Positions 6,800 through 16,300 of a DNA stretch of 35,353 nt are shown piece by piece. The notes beneath the pieces are model-generated. The model was not told the DNA's origin and ran no database searches. It saw only the letters and a program-made list of their open reading frames with translations. Position 1 is the first letter of the stretch. The number at the start of each line of letters is the position of its first letter. A program made the translations under genes and the position numbers. The DNA is from a virus: the IMG/VR virus record IMGVR_UViG_3300042465_000910, positions 1 to 35,353 of that record; one strand, written 5' to 3'.

Positions 6800-8389
6800 G
6801 TGGATCAAAACTTCGGTTTTGGTCTACACCCTATTGGAAAGAGTAGAGTGCAAATAATAGATAACAAGGCTCTCCTGCTAAGGATTAAAGAGCCGCAACG
6901 CATTACAACAGTAATTCCTAAATCGAAAATACTAGATTCGGGGGAAGTGCTTGTCAAGTGGGGGCTGGAAGAAGCCCAAGTATTAAAGAACTTACACATC
7001 AAGAATGTGCCATCTCCCATTGAGGCGCACTACGACTGGCCTGGGCTATACAAACCGTTCGACCATCAAAAAACAACTGCATCGTTCTTAACCTTACATC
7101 GTCGGGCTTTCTGTTTTAACGAACAAGGCACAGGTAAGACGTCGTCTGTGATTTGGGCTGCCGACTATTTGATGAACCTCGGTGTTATTAAGAGAGTCTT
7201 GGTGTTATGTCCGCTATCTATTATGCAGTCGGCTTGGGAAAATGACCTCTTTAAGTTTGCCATGCATCGCAGTTGCGCCATAGCCCACAGCTACTCGAAA
7301 GAAAAAAGAATTGAAGCTGCCAACAGTTCGGCTGAGTTTGTGATTTGTAACTATGACGGGCTAGAAATTATTAAGGACTGCGTAAAGAACTTTGACCTAA
7401 TTGTGATTGACGAGGCAAATGCCTACAAAAACGTATCTACCAAACGTTGGAAGACACTTAACACTTCTCTACGCCCTACCATGTGGGTATGGATGCTGAC
7501 AGGAACCCCCGCTTCTCAGTCGCCTACTGATGCGTACGGACTAGCCAAGATTATCAATCCGTCAGGGGTACCCAAGTTCTTTGGTGCTTTTAGGGACATG
7601 GTAATGCAACGCATTACAACATTTAAGTGGATACCCAAAATTAGTTCTGAGAATACTGTGCATGAGGTGCTACAACCAGCAATCCGTTTTACCAAGGAAG
7701 AGTGCCTTGACTTGCCTGACATGACCTACGTAACTCGTGAAGTACCGCTTACAACACAACAGCTAAAGTATTACGAGAGCTTACGTAAAAACATGTTGAC
7801 CATAGCGGCAGGGGAAGAAATCTCGACAGTAAATGCGGCGGCTAATTTAAACAAGCTTCTTCAGTTATCTTGCGGTGCAGTATATTCGGATAGTGGGGAG
7901 ATCGTAGCGTTTGATGCCAAATCTAGAATGACCGCGTTGCTTGAGGTTATTGAGGAAGCAAGCCACAAAGTTATTGTGTTCGCACCATTTAGACATGCCA
8001 TCGACATCATCGCAGAAGAATTAAAAAATAACGGCATTACTTCGGAGACCATACACGGCGGGGTAACTGCGACTAAACGTACCGAGATATTTGCTAGGTT
8101 TCAAACAGAGGACACCCCGCAAGTCCTTGTAATACAACCGCAAGCGGCTGCTCATGGAGTTACATTACATGCGGCAAACGTTGTTGTCTGGTGGGGTCCA
8201 ATTACATCCATAGAAACATATTTGCAGGCGAACGCACGTGTCCACCGGGCCGGGCAGCGTAACCCTTGCACCGTAGTTCACATTCAGGGTTCACCCGTAG
8301 AGAGAAGAATCTACAAGATGTTGTCAGAGAAGGTTGATATTCATGCACGACTAATCGACCTGTATAAAAATATTGTGCAAGGTACTTGA
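6800..8389 (+). CDS. SNF2-like superfamily 2 DNA helicase/translocase
   Basis: A 529-residue ATPase. It has a Q-like region PFDHQKTT (87-93), Walker A EQGTGKT (108-114), motif II DEAN (204-207) within LIVIDEANAYKN, motif III MLTGTPASQS, and in the second RecA-like half a motif V/VI region ANARVHRAGQRNP. This set and order is that of SNF2/Rad54-like helicases, and the short form with little N-terminal addition is typical of phage copies. The start is GTG: an in-frame stop at 6794-6796 rules out any earlier start, and no Shine-Dalgarno is seen. Likely acts in replication, recombination or clearing proteins from phage DNA. A promoter lies directly in front. Confidence 0.92.
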   Translation: MDQNFGFGLHPIGKSRVQIIDNKALLLRIKEPQRITTVIPKSKILDSGEVLVKWGLEEAQVLKNLHIKNVPSPIEAHYDWPGLYKPFDHQKTTASFLTLHRRAFCFNEQGTGKTSSVIWAADYLMNLGVIKRVLVLCPLSIMQSAWENDLFKFAMHRSCAIAHSYSKEKRIEAANSSAEFVICNYDGLEIIKDCVKNFDLIVIDEANAYKNVSTKRWKTLNTSLRPTMWVWMLTGTPASQSPTDAYGLAKIINPSGVPKFFGAFRDMVMQRITTFKWIPKISSENTVHEVLQPAIRFTKEECLDLPDMTYVTREVPLTTQQLKYYESLRKNMLTIAAGEEISTVNAAANLNKLLQLSCGAVYSDSGEIVAFDAKSRMTALLEVIEEASHKVIVFAPFRHAIDIIAEELKNNGITSETIHGGVTATKRTEIFARFQTEDTPQVLVIQPQAAAHGVTLHAANVVVWWGPITSIETYLQANARVHRAGQRNPCTVVHIQGSPVERRIYKMLSEKVDIHARLIDLYKNIVQGT

Positions 8390-8413
8390 CAAAGTACAGA
8401 TTAGTATTAATAT
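8386..8413 (+). promoter_or_regulatory. Sigma70-like promoter overlapping the helicase stop codon
   Basis: -35 TTGACA (8386-8391), 16-base spacer, -10 TAATAT (8408-8413). The helicase stop TGA (8387-8389) is inside the -35. A long AT-rich leader follows and then a strong AAGGAG (8430-8434 region) before the ATG at 8442. It should drive the coiled-coil, microprotein, SSB-like and primase genes. Confidence 0.7.
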
Positions 8414-8441
8414 AGTAGTTATAAATATAAAGGAGTGCTTA

Positions 8442-8822
8442 ATGAGTGAAGTAAATGCCGAGAGGCTGGCTAAGATTTACACAAAAATCCGTGCTAAACG
8501 TCTTGAGTTAGAAAAAGAAGTAAGCGAACTGCAAGAACAACAAGACCTAGTTGCTAGGGAAATACTAGAGTTGTGCAAAGAACAAGGTGTACAAACCATG
8601 CGTACGGAATACGGTACGATTTCAATGCGCACAACAAAAAGATATTGGACTAACGATTGGCAGTCCATGTACAACTTCATCAGAGAACATGATGCATTTG
8701 CGTTGCTACATCAACGTATCAACACTACAAACATGAATCAGTTCTTAGAAGAAAACCCCGATCTACATCCGCCGGGGCTAAATGCGGATGCAACACAAAC
8801 TATTGCAATTGTCAAAAGATAG
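8442..8822 (+). CDS. Coiled-coil protein of unknown function, 126 aa
   Basis: The ATG at 8442 is chosen because AAGGAG stands 8 bases upstream and because an earlier in-frame start (8373) would lie upstream of the predicted promoter and inside the helicase gene. Residues 5-50 form a heptad-rich helix (RLELEKEVSELQEQQDLVAREILELCKEQG). A compact domain follows with YGTISMRTTKRYW, a DW and fi-eh pattern, RINTTNM and a C-terminal PPGLNADATQTIAIVKR. That organisation (helix, then small beta domain) recurs in uncharacterised phage proteins, and resembles proteins loosely labelled host-nuclease inhibitor, but I cannot confirm that. Likely cytoplasmic. It is the first gene behind its promoter, so early and strong expression is expected. 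Confidence 0.75.
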   Translation: MSEVNAERLAKIYTKIRAKRLELEKEVSELQEQQDLVAREILELCKEQGVQTMRTEYGTISMRTTKRYWTNDWQSMYNFIREHDAFALLHQRINTTNMNQFLEENPDLHPPGLNADATQTIAIVKR

Positions 8823-8830
8823 GAGTAGTT

Positions 8831-8986
8831 ATGAAAAGAGTGCTAGTAGGATTTTTAACTCTTGCTTTTGCCACTGCGGTCTATGCTAACTGTCGCACAC
8901 AAACCATCACAACTGCGGATGGTAGATTCGTTGTATGCACAGTATGTTGTGACCAATGGGGTAATTGCAACACAACTTGTTTTTAA
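8831..8986 (+). CDS. Secreted cysteine-rich microprotein, 51 aa
   Basis: A short gene with GGAG eight bases before its ATG and the next gene starting 17 bases after its stop. The N-terminus is a textbook signal peptide: MKR, hydrophobic core VLVGFLTLAFATAV, then VYA-N as an AxA-like cleavage site before C21. The mature part is only about 31 residues and carries six cysteines (C21, C36, C39, C40, C46, C50), including a CC pair and the ending CNTTCF. The dense, even cysteine count indicates disulfides formed in the periplasm. There is no lipobox. The role is unknown; a periplasmic or envelope function during infection is likely. Confidence 0.75.
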   Translation: MKRVLVGFLTLAFATAVYANCRTQTITTADGRFVVCTVCCDQWGNCNTTCF

Positions 8987-9003
8987 TTTTAGAGGAGCGA
9001 CAA

Positions 9004-9894
9004 ATGAGTAATGAATTATCTGTATTAGGTTCGGGTCTACCTAGTTATTTAAAAGAAACCCAGTTAGACGATACAACCAAAGCCCTAATGGGTGGCGGTG
9101 GTACAAGTGGTATGAAGCGTATTTCCATCAAAGGCGGTGTATGGCGCATGATGGTTAGCGGCAAAGAAGTAGCAAAGAACGAAGACCGTGCGATGAACGT
9201 AGTTATCGTAGCCGCTTCACCAAAAGTATCTCGTACGTTTTATGCTAAGACATATGTAGAAGGCGAAGTAACTGCACCTGACTGCTGGTCTTCTGATGGC
9301 GAAGTGCCTAGTCCAAAGTCGGAGAACCCACAATCCAAGCGTTGCGTGGACTGCCCACAAAATGCCAAGGGTTCAGGTCAAGGCGATAGCCGTGCTTGCC
9401 GTTATAGCCAACGTTTGGCAGTTGTATTAGCCAACGATGTTGGTGGTGAGATTCTTCAGTTAACCTTGCCAGCGTCATCTATCTTCGGTGCAGGCGAGCC
9501 AGGCAAATGGCCTTTGCAAACTTATGCCAAGATGATTGGTAGTAAGGGTGTGCCCATCACTGCGGTTGTAACTGAGATGCGTTTTGATACTGATAGCGCA
9601 ACACCTAAGTTGGCTTTCAAACCAGTACGTGTATTGGATGCAGAAGAGCACGCTGTAGCAATTCAACAAGGACAGTCCGCTGCGGCTAAGTCGGCTATTA
9701 CTATGACGGTTGCAGAGGTAGATAATGCTAAGCCACCTGCTAAGTTAGAAGCTAAAGCAGAAGCAAAGGTAGAGTCGGTAACTGTGGAAGTCGAGGCAGT
9801 TGAAGAACCTACTAAGCGTACGGCAAAGAAAGAAGAAGCCCCTGCTCCTAAGAAAGACATCTCAAAGCTGCTGACCGAATGGGATGACGCATAA
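9004..9894 (+). CDS. SSB-like phage DNA-binding protein with acidic tail
   Basis: A 296-residue protein. The start at 9004 has AGAGGAG upstream; an earlier in-frame Met (8965) would overlap the microprotein and lacks such a site. The central part has KRISIKGGVWRMMVSGKE, a cysteine cluster (CVDCPQN near 112-118 and ACRYSQRLAV about 15 residues later) that could bind zinc, and LQLTLPASSIFG. Residues ~230-285 are a low-complexity Ala/Glu/Lys/Val linker. The protein ends DISKLLTEWDDA, an acidic tip of the type used by single-strand binding proteins to recruit partners. Its place before the HTH protein and primase-helicase supports a replication role. SSB function is inferred from architecture, not from a recognised OB-fold motif. 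Confidence 0.7.
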   Translation: MSNELSVLGSGLPSYLKETQLDDTTKALMGGGGTSGMKRISIKGGVWRMMVSGKEVAKNEDRAMNVVIVAASPKVSRTFYAKTYVEGEVTAPDCWSSDGEVPSPKSENPQSKRCVDCPQNAKGSGQGDSRACRYSQRLAVVLANDVGGEILQLTLPASSIFGAGEPGKWPLQTYAKMIGSKGVPITAVVTEMRFDTDSATPKLAFKPVRVLDAEEHAVAIQQGQSAAAKSAITMTVAEVDNAKPPAKLEAKAEAKVESVTVEVEAVEEPTKRTAKKEEAPAPKKDISKLLTEWDDA

Positions 9895-10124
9895 TGCCAA
9901 AGGGATATTCGCTTCTGATGGCGGATGAGATCAAATCTGCCGACTCCCAGCTATTGGGAGTTCAACTAGGTAGGGTTTGTATTAATAAGGATATACCCGT
10001 ATCTGACGTAGCGAGTTTCTTTGGAGTAAGCCGAATGACTGTATATTCTTGGTTTCGAGGTAAATCTATAGTCTCCGGCAAACACGCTGAGAAGATGAAA
10101 AAACTAGTTGATAAATTAAAATAA
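9894..10124 (+). CDS. Small helix-turn-helix DNA-binding protein, 76 aa
   Basis: Overlaps the previous stop by one base (TAATG). The core VSDVASFFGVSRMTVYSWFRGK (residues ~39-60) is a classical helix-turn-helix with the recognition helix starting at S-R-M-T-V-Y-S-W, followed by a basic C-terminal helix KHAEKMKKLVDKLK. It is of a size with phage regulators of the Cro/XRE type, and probably acts as a transcription regulator or a replication accessory binding DNA near this locus. Its position between the SSB-like gene and the primase suggests control of the replication operon. Confidence 0.8.
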   Translation: MPKGYSLLMADEIKSADSQLLGVQLGRVCINKDIPVSDVASFFGVSRMTVYSWFRGKSIVSGKHAEKMKKLVDKLK

Positions 10125-10159
10125 GCTTATGAGGGGGGCTAGGTTAGCTACCGAAAAGG

Positions 10160-13081
10160 GTGTATGCCGTCACACCCCTGCCCATTCCTTTTTATAACAA
10201 CGACGGCTCATATAGGACGGCTATGCTTTCGAGGACAGAGTTTCTTTCTTTAGTACTACCACCCCTACAAGAAGGGGAGAATTACTGCGTATGGGGCAAC
10301 GATTCCCTAGGCAATATAAGACAGAAGTTTGTTAGTAGCATTGAAGAAATCAGTGCTAGAGCGGACAAGCTACTAGAGGATAACTACAACGCATTCTTTG
10401 CGCTGGCTAAATTCGGTTCTGCCGATCAAGGGCGGTATGCAACCAATGCGCTAGAACTAAAATCTTTCTTTATTGATTTGGATTGTGGAGAAGACAAACC
10501 ATATGCAACGCTAGACGACGGGCTAGTGGCATTACGGCAGTTCTGCAAGACCACAGGTTTACCCAAACCTACAATCATTCAGTCTGGACGTGGGGCACAC
10601 GTGTACTGGGTTCTAGACAAAGCCATTACTAGGCAGGAATGGAAGCCCTTTGCTGAGCGACTCAAGGCTTTATCAGTAGAGAACCAGTTCCATATTGACC
10701 CCGCTGTACCAGCTGATGCTGCTCGAATTTTACGGATTCCTGAAACGATGCATTTGAAGGACATACTGAATCCTTTACCAGTGCAAATTTTGTACGTAGC
10801 ACCAGTCTTATCACTTAGTGCTATAGAAGGAATCTTAAAACCAACGGACGACATTCTTAAAGCTATTGAGAAGTCTGAGTTTAAGCGCCCTATGGATGCA
10901 GTAACGATGGCACTGATTGGTAGCAGTCAGTCACGGTTTAAGACCATCATGGTCAAATCCATTGAAGGTACTGGGTGCAATCAACTGTTGCATATCTACG
11001 AGAACCAAACTACGATAGAGGAACCTCTTTGGCGAGCAGGGCTATCTATTGCCCATCAATGCGTGGACAGGGAAAAAGCAATTCATAACCTGTCTAAGAA
11101 TCACCCCGAGTACAACGTAGAAGATACTGATAAGAAAGCCAATGAGACCAAGGGCCCGTACACCTGTGAAACATTCAAGAAGCTAAACCCCAGCGGGTGT
11201 GAGGGTTGCACCCATAAATTTACTTCACCAATTCAGCTTGGCAAAGAGATTGTCGAAGCCGAGGAAGAGCAACAGGTAATAGAGGTTGAGCCAATTACCA
11301 AGGAACTTAAGACCTACACTATCCCTAAGTACCCATACCCATTCTTTAGGGGCAAGTCAGGCGGTATCTTTGTGCATAAAAAGTCCAAGGAAGACGACGA
11401 AGAGTTTGATGATTTGATTTACCCATATGATTTTTATGTGGTTAAACGGATGGCTGACCCTGACCACGGCGAGACCATACTGCTTAGATTGCACCTGCCC
11501 AAAGACGGAGTGCGTGAGTTCATCATGCCTTTAACTGCGGTGCTGGCTAAAGAGAAATTCAGAGACACAGTTGCCTCGTACGGCGTGACTGTATTAGGTA
11601 AAAAACAGGATGAACTTATGTCATATGTAACCAAGTGGGTAGAGGAATTGCAGCTTACATCGGGGGCAGAACAAGCCCACAAGCAGTTCGGTTGGCTAGA
11701 AAACGAGAGCGGTATTATTGTTGGCGACAGAGAAATCCGTGCAACGGAAGTTGCATACAGCCCACCATCTGCACCGACACTGCCACTCGCGCCTCTGTTC
11801 CAGCCAAAAGGAGATTTTCATGTTTGGAAAGATGTTATCAATGCTTACTCGAGAGAGGGTATGGAAGCTAGGGCATTTGCTTTTTTCATGGGCTTCGGGT
11901 CTCTTCTTATGCGCTTTACTAATCTTGACGGTTTTCTCCTTAATCTACTTAGTAGGGAAAGCGGTAGTGGCAAAACCACCGTCTTACATGCGATCAACTC
12001 CATATATGGTCGCCCAAAAGAATTACTCATGTCCCCTAAAGATACCTACAACTCTAGGATGCAGCGACTCGGTACCATGCAAAGTTTGTGCGCCACGCTA
12101 GATGAGATAACCAATATGCCTCCTGAGCAAATGTCCAATCAGGTCTACGACGTAACGTCAGGCAGGGGCAAGAACCGTATGAAGTCGCAGGAAAATGCTG
12201 AGCGTCTGAACCATGCCAAGTGGTCTTTGGGTTTAGTAAGTTCGTCTAATAGGTCCGTAACTGATTCACTGCTATCTATAAAGAGCTTTCCAGAAGGCGA
12301 ACTAATGCGTATCTTGGAGCCCCATGTAAAGCCTGACCCATACGATGACCCAACTTGGTCTAAGCAACACTTCGGACGATTAATGAGTAACTACGGGCAC
12401 GCTATCGAGCCGTACGCTCAGGCATTAGTTGGTCAGTTGCCCATGGTTTTAGCAAAGATGGCAGAGATCCAAGTCAAGGTAGACGCCCACGCAGAGATTA
12501 GAAGTACCGAGCGGTATTGGTCTGCTATGGCAACAATTGCTATTACGGGGGGCACAGTAGCCAAGACCCTAGGTCTACATGACATCAAGATCCAGCCTGT
12601 ATTTGACTACGGTATCAATCTAATTAAAGAGACGCGCCTACGCAATCGTGAGTATATGTTTGATAGCGATGACTATTTGGGTGGCTTCTTGCAACGTCAC
12701 TTTAATGAGACCTTAGTTATTAACGGCAACCGTGATGGTCGTACTGGGCTGGAGCATGGTCCAATCCGTGAACCTAAAGGTGCTTTGACTATTCGCTATG
12801 AGCCTGACACCAAGATTATTTATATTGTTGTTAAGAGCTTTAGAGACGACTGCGTCAAGAACCAAGCTAACTTTGAGGAATCTTTAATCCCATACCGCAA
12901 GAGCGGGGCTTTATTGGGGACGAAGAAAAAGCGCATGACCGCAGGAACTGTGGCTAATACTCAAGCCGCCGTAAATGCCTTGTGGTTTGACACAACAAAA
13001 CTAGAATTTTTTAATGAGAACGTGCTTCTAAATGCTGACAATTCTGAACCTTCCACTGCTGATTCAGTGGGAGAAGTTTAA
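10160..13081 (+). CDS. Primase-helicase (AEP-type primase plus ATPase)
   Basis: A 973-residue fusion that primes and unwinds DNA. The N-terminal domain carries archaeo-eukaryotic primase marks: FFIDLDCG (D106, D108), SGRGAHVYW (H147) and DAARILRIPETMHLKD. A cysteine cluster follows (C336, C347, C350, then H352) typical of PriCT-like linkers. The C-terminal half is a DUF927-like helicase with Walker A SGSGKTT (S601-T607, K605) and Walker B ATLDEIT (D648, E649). Start is uncertain: GTG at 10160 has no well-spaced ribosome site and lies in a 6-bp hairpin, while the in-frame ATG at 10223 (MLSRTEFLSLVLPPL) has AGGA upstream and looks like the family's usual N-terminus. Confidence 0.9.
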   Translation: MYAVTPLPIPFYNNDGSYRTAMLSRTEFLSLVLPPLQEGENYCVWGNDSLGNIRQKFVSSIEEISARADKLLEDNYNAFFALAKFGSADQGRYATNALELKSFFIDLDCGEDKPYATLDDGLVALRQFCKTTGLPKPTIIQSGRGAHVYWVLDKAITRQEWKPFAERLKALSVENQFHIDPAVPADAARILRIPETMHLKDILNPLPVQILYVAPVLSLSAIEGILKPTDDILKAIEKSEFKRPMDAVTMALIGSSQSRFKTIMVKSIEGTGCNQLLHIYENQTTIEEPLWRAGLSIAHQCVDREKAIHNLSKNHPEYNVEDTDKKANETKGPYTCETFKKLNPSGCEGCTHKFTSPIQLGKEIVEAEEEQQVIEVEPITKELKTYTIPKYPYPFFRGKSGGIFVHKKSKEDDEEFDDLIYPYDFYVVKRMADPDHGETILLRLHLPKDGVREFIMPLTAVLAKEKFRDTVASYGVTVLGKKQDELMSYVTKWVEELQLTSGAEQAHKQFGWLENESGIIVGDREIRATEVAYSPPSAPTLPLAPLFQPKGDFHVWKDVINAYSREGMEARAFAFFMGFGSLLMRFTNLDGFLLNLLSRESGSGKTTVLHAINSIYGRPKELLMSPKDTYNSRMQRLGTMQSLCATLDEITNMPPEQMSNQVYDVTSGRGKNRMKSQENAERLNHAKWSLGLVSSSNRSVTDSLLSIKSFPEGELMRILEPHVKPDPYDDPTWSKQHFGRLMSNYGHAIEPYAQALVGQLPMVLAKMAEIQVKVDAHAEIRSTERYWSAMATIAITGGTVAKTLGLHDIKIQPVFDYGINLIKETRLRNREYMFDSDDYLGGFLQRHFNETLVINGNRDGRTGLEHGPIREPKGALTIRYEPDTKIIYIVVKSFRDDCVKNQANFEESLIPYRKSGALLGTKKKRMTAGTVANTQAAVNALWFDTTKLEFFNENVLLNADNSEPSTADSVGEV

Positions 13082-13241
13082 ACCCGGCACCTCTTTCTTT
13101 GTGCCCTGTATAGATCGACGTCTTACCCAGCGGTTTGTGGAGACAGAGGCTACTCGGCTTGGGATTAAGGTGCTTTGTAAACAGGTAGTGGAGAAGGGCA
13201 AGTATGGTTTACGAGTCTGGAGACTTGATGATATACTCTGA
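13032..13241 (+). CDS. Small conserved phage protein, 69 aa
   Basis: Begins inside the last 50 bases of the primase-helicase gene, and is the last gene of the plus-strand block, 43 bases before the terminator stem. From residue 12 the sequence WEKFKPGTSFFVPCID, then ATRLGIKV, VVEKGKYGLRVWRL, looks like a family of small phage proteins with conserved W-F-G-F-C-G-RVWR positions. It is probably a small alpha/beta domain. Function unknown. The first ten residues are hydrophobic and may not belong to the conserved part; no good ribosome binding site is seen, so translation may depend on coupling to the primase gene. Confidence 0.65.
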   Translation: MLTILNLPLLIQWEKFKPGTSFFVPCIDRRLTQRFVETEATRLGIKVLCKQVVEKGKYGLRVWRLDDIL

Positions 13242-13284
13242 CCCAAGCACTCTTCTCTTGTCTCCTCAGACATAAAGAAGTTTA

Positions 13285-13312
13285 GGCCCCTGCCAGTCAG
13301 GGGTCTTTTTTT
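13285..13312 (+). terminator. Rho-independent terminator between convergent blocks
   Basis: An 8-bp GC-rich stem (13285-13292 pairing with 13298-13305, one G-T wobble), 5-base loop CCAGT, and a run of seven T (13306-13312). It ends the plus-strand operon. Reading the other way the hairpin follows the stop of the 1905-residue gene, with a weaker T-rich tail, so it may serve both blocks. Confidence 0.88.
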
Positions 13313-16300
13313 CAGTCTTCGTCGTTAAAGAACTTCTCTTCGATTTCAGCTTTTCTGTTGCGGCTAAACGTTACACCGTTAATCATGTTCTTTTCCGCAG
13401 CTTGACGGGCTTTCTGAGACCTGTTTAAAGTATCTCCCGTGATCCTGTCTTTTGGACTTGTACGCCTAGAGTTAAAAGCTTCTATCTCTTCTCTGGTTTC
13501 CGTCATCAAATCAGAGTCACCCGCAGTCCGTGCCATGTCGTACTTGTTAAGTAGACGTTGTTTACGCTGGGCTACCTCTCGGTCATAGCCTTTTGCAGCA
13601 GATGTCTTTTCGTAGGTAGAAGACAGAGAGGCGGGGGAGAAGCCAATAATCTGCATGAGGCTGTTATACGCACCAATATCTTCTTCGATTGGATCGCCTT
13701 TCAGAGTCAAGGCGCCTTCAGACATATACCGCATACCCTTCATGCCGTTACGTACCCAGCTAGGTACTAGCGACTCAATGCCCCGTTCTACTTGTCCTTC
13801 GTTCATGGCTTTAATGCCACGCTCAGCGCCAATTAAGTAAGAGCCAGCAGGACCAAATGCGTTCTTCATGGCGGACAATACATAACCATGCTCAGCAATA
13901 CCACGTGGATCATCACGGAAGATTAGATCTTGAGCCACTCCGGTACGGTTGGCTATCTCGAGATTGGTTAAGAAGTTTGTAGGACCCTTGTAAAGCAGCT
14001 CACCAAAGAAGTTACGCATCTCTTCATCAAAGTTAAATGGCTCGTCGTCATCACCAAACAGAGCATTAAGCATTTGGGCTACGGTTTCTGCAAAGCCAAA
14101 GAATGGTAATCCCTTAACTCCAGCAAAGGCACCAGCCATACCGTATATACCAAGTAACTGTCGTTGTGCAATGCGGCGAACTTCTTTGCTTTCTCCTTTA
14201 TATGCCTGATGGAAAGCACGAGCCACAACAAATGCGCTGTTCCATACAAATGACTTAAAGGTAAAGAACACACGACCTACTGGAGACTGCATATATTTAG
14301 GCGCAGTTACCGCCATACCTGAAGTATTGATGTCTTTAACAGTAGTTACTGCATATTTAATTGCATCAGCCTCACTCATACCCTGTGCACGGGCTAAGTC
14401 AAAAGCAGCTACAGCAGTTACCCCACGGTTATAACGCTCAGTGGCGGAGAACGGAATAGATAAGGTATCGAGAATCTTAGCTTTTACGCCCAGGTAATCA
14501 CCTGTTGTCATACGACGGGCTTCAAGAACTTCACGAGCCATGGTGTGCTCAAACTGAGCATGATCCATTAAAGATTGATACAAGGCTTTGTATTTAGGGT
14601 CCTTATCCAGTCCGTTGGCAACTACCTTACCTGCTGCAAGCATGGCGGAACTAGCTTTATCAAAGCCAAACTTAGCCCCTAAAATAGGCCAAGTGAACAT
14701 TGGCAACGTGCTTAAGTTAATTAATGCGGACGATATGTTACCTGCAATGTACTCAAAATAGCTAAATGAGGTTAAGCCACTAACTACTTTGCCATAGGTA
14801 GGATTATGGAAGAAAGCGGACTGCTCATTAATTGTGTCGGATACAGCAGCTACATCACTTGTGCCAATAGCAGACGCTTCGTTTTTAACGCCAGTAATAG
14901 CACGGTCAATCTGAGGTGCATACTCGGAGTCAGCCAACTTACGAGACCACTTAATCATCGTGTCGCCATAGCCACGGACAATATCTCGCTCCATACCAAG
15001 TACGTCTTCGGCTTTCATAAATCGCTTGGATATTGACTCCGCAGGCATCAAGGCTAGGTAAGACTGATATACGCTATCAACCATTGCATCTGTAGCACCT
15101 TGCTGCTTTAGGTCTCGGATAATGCCGCCAATAAACGTAGTAGGTGGTACCTCACTAGCTACAAAGCGAGCCTCATGCAGGTTACGATATTTGCGAACTT
15201 TAGTATTTGTAGGCAGGTCTTTAGCGACAAAGTTATCACGCTCACGAGCCGATTGGAAAGCTTGTACAGTGCGTTCCCCAGACTTTGGATCTGCATACTC
15301 TAACCAATAGTCGCCACTACGCAAGAACGGAATGTAGGCAACTAGCTTTTTACGTGCCTCAAACTCAAGTCTAAGTTTATCCCGCATGCTTGGCGAAGCG
15401 TTGCGTAGCAACAAATCTTCGTAACGTTGTAAGGCGCCTTCATATGCCTGACGAATATCTTTGTATGTTGTTTGCAGGTCGGCAGGTAAGCCTGTATATA
15501 CAGAACGCAGCCTGCGATACTCTGCCGCATTAGCAGCTGTAGGTTTAAAGTTAGGGTCAAGAGGATCTACCTGCGCAAGACGAGCATCAACTGCCATGTT
15601 GTTCATGCGTTCGGCAGCTTTAGGATCTGCTTTTACTGCGGCACTAAATCGTTTGTAGTTGTCATTAATCTTCTTGATCTCTTGTTCTTGCTGACCATTA
15701 CGCTTCTCGAGAGCATCAATTAAGGTCTGGATAGAGGGCAGTTCTTTGCCGTAGATCGTATTAAGGTTATCCAGACGGAGCAGACCCATACCTGCTTTTA
15801 GTAAGCCGTAATCTTGAACGTTACTAAAGAAGTTTTTGGTTTGATCTACAGTACGACCTGCAAGAGCGGGCATGCTCTGACCAATCTGCCCAACTACACT
15901 TAATCCTTGTTTTACACTAGGTCCAACACCGTGATACATCTTGTCAGCAGCACTAGCTTCTACGTCGCCAGATAGGTCAATGATGTCGCTGATGGTGCGT
16001 AAACCCTTGTCATAAGCCGAGGTGCCCTTACGGAAGCCAAAGAACTCTGCAATAGCCTGCATCATGCGCTGGAACATATTGCCGCCACGGGGGGCTTTGA
16101 TAGCCTTAAGGGTAGCTTGGAACTCTGGGTTGCTTATTAATTCAGCAGCAAACTCATGGATGTCCAATGCACCGTAGCTACTACCTAGCTGGTTATAAAC
16201 ACCTTCGTACAGCTTAGTTAGCTCTTTAGTAAGTGGGTGATTTGGGTTAAGTAGTATTTTAGATACGGCAGCATGGACTATTTCATGGATAGTCGTATTT

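Noticed and set aside
8373-8441. Upstream start for the coiled-coil protein
   Set aside because: It would lie in the helicase gene and upstream of the promoter; the ATG at 8442 has AAGGAG.
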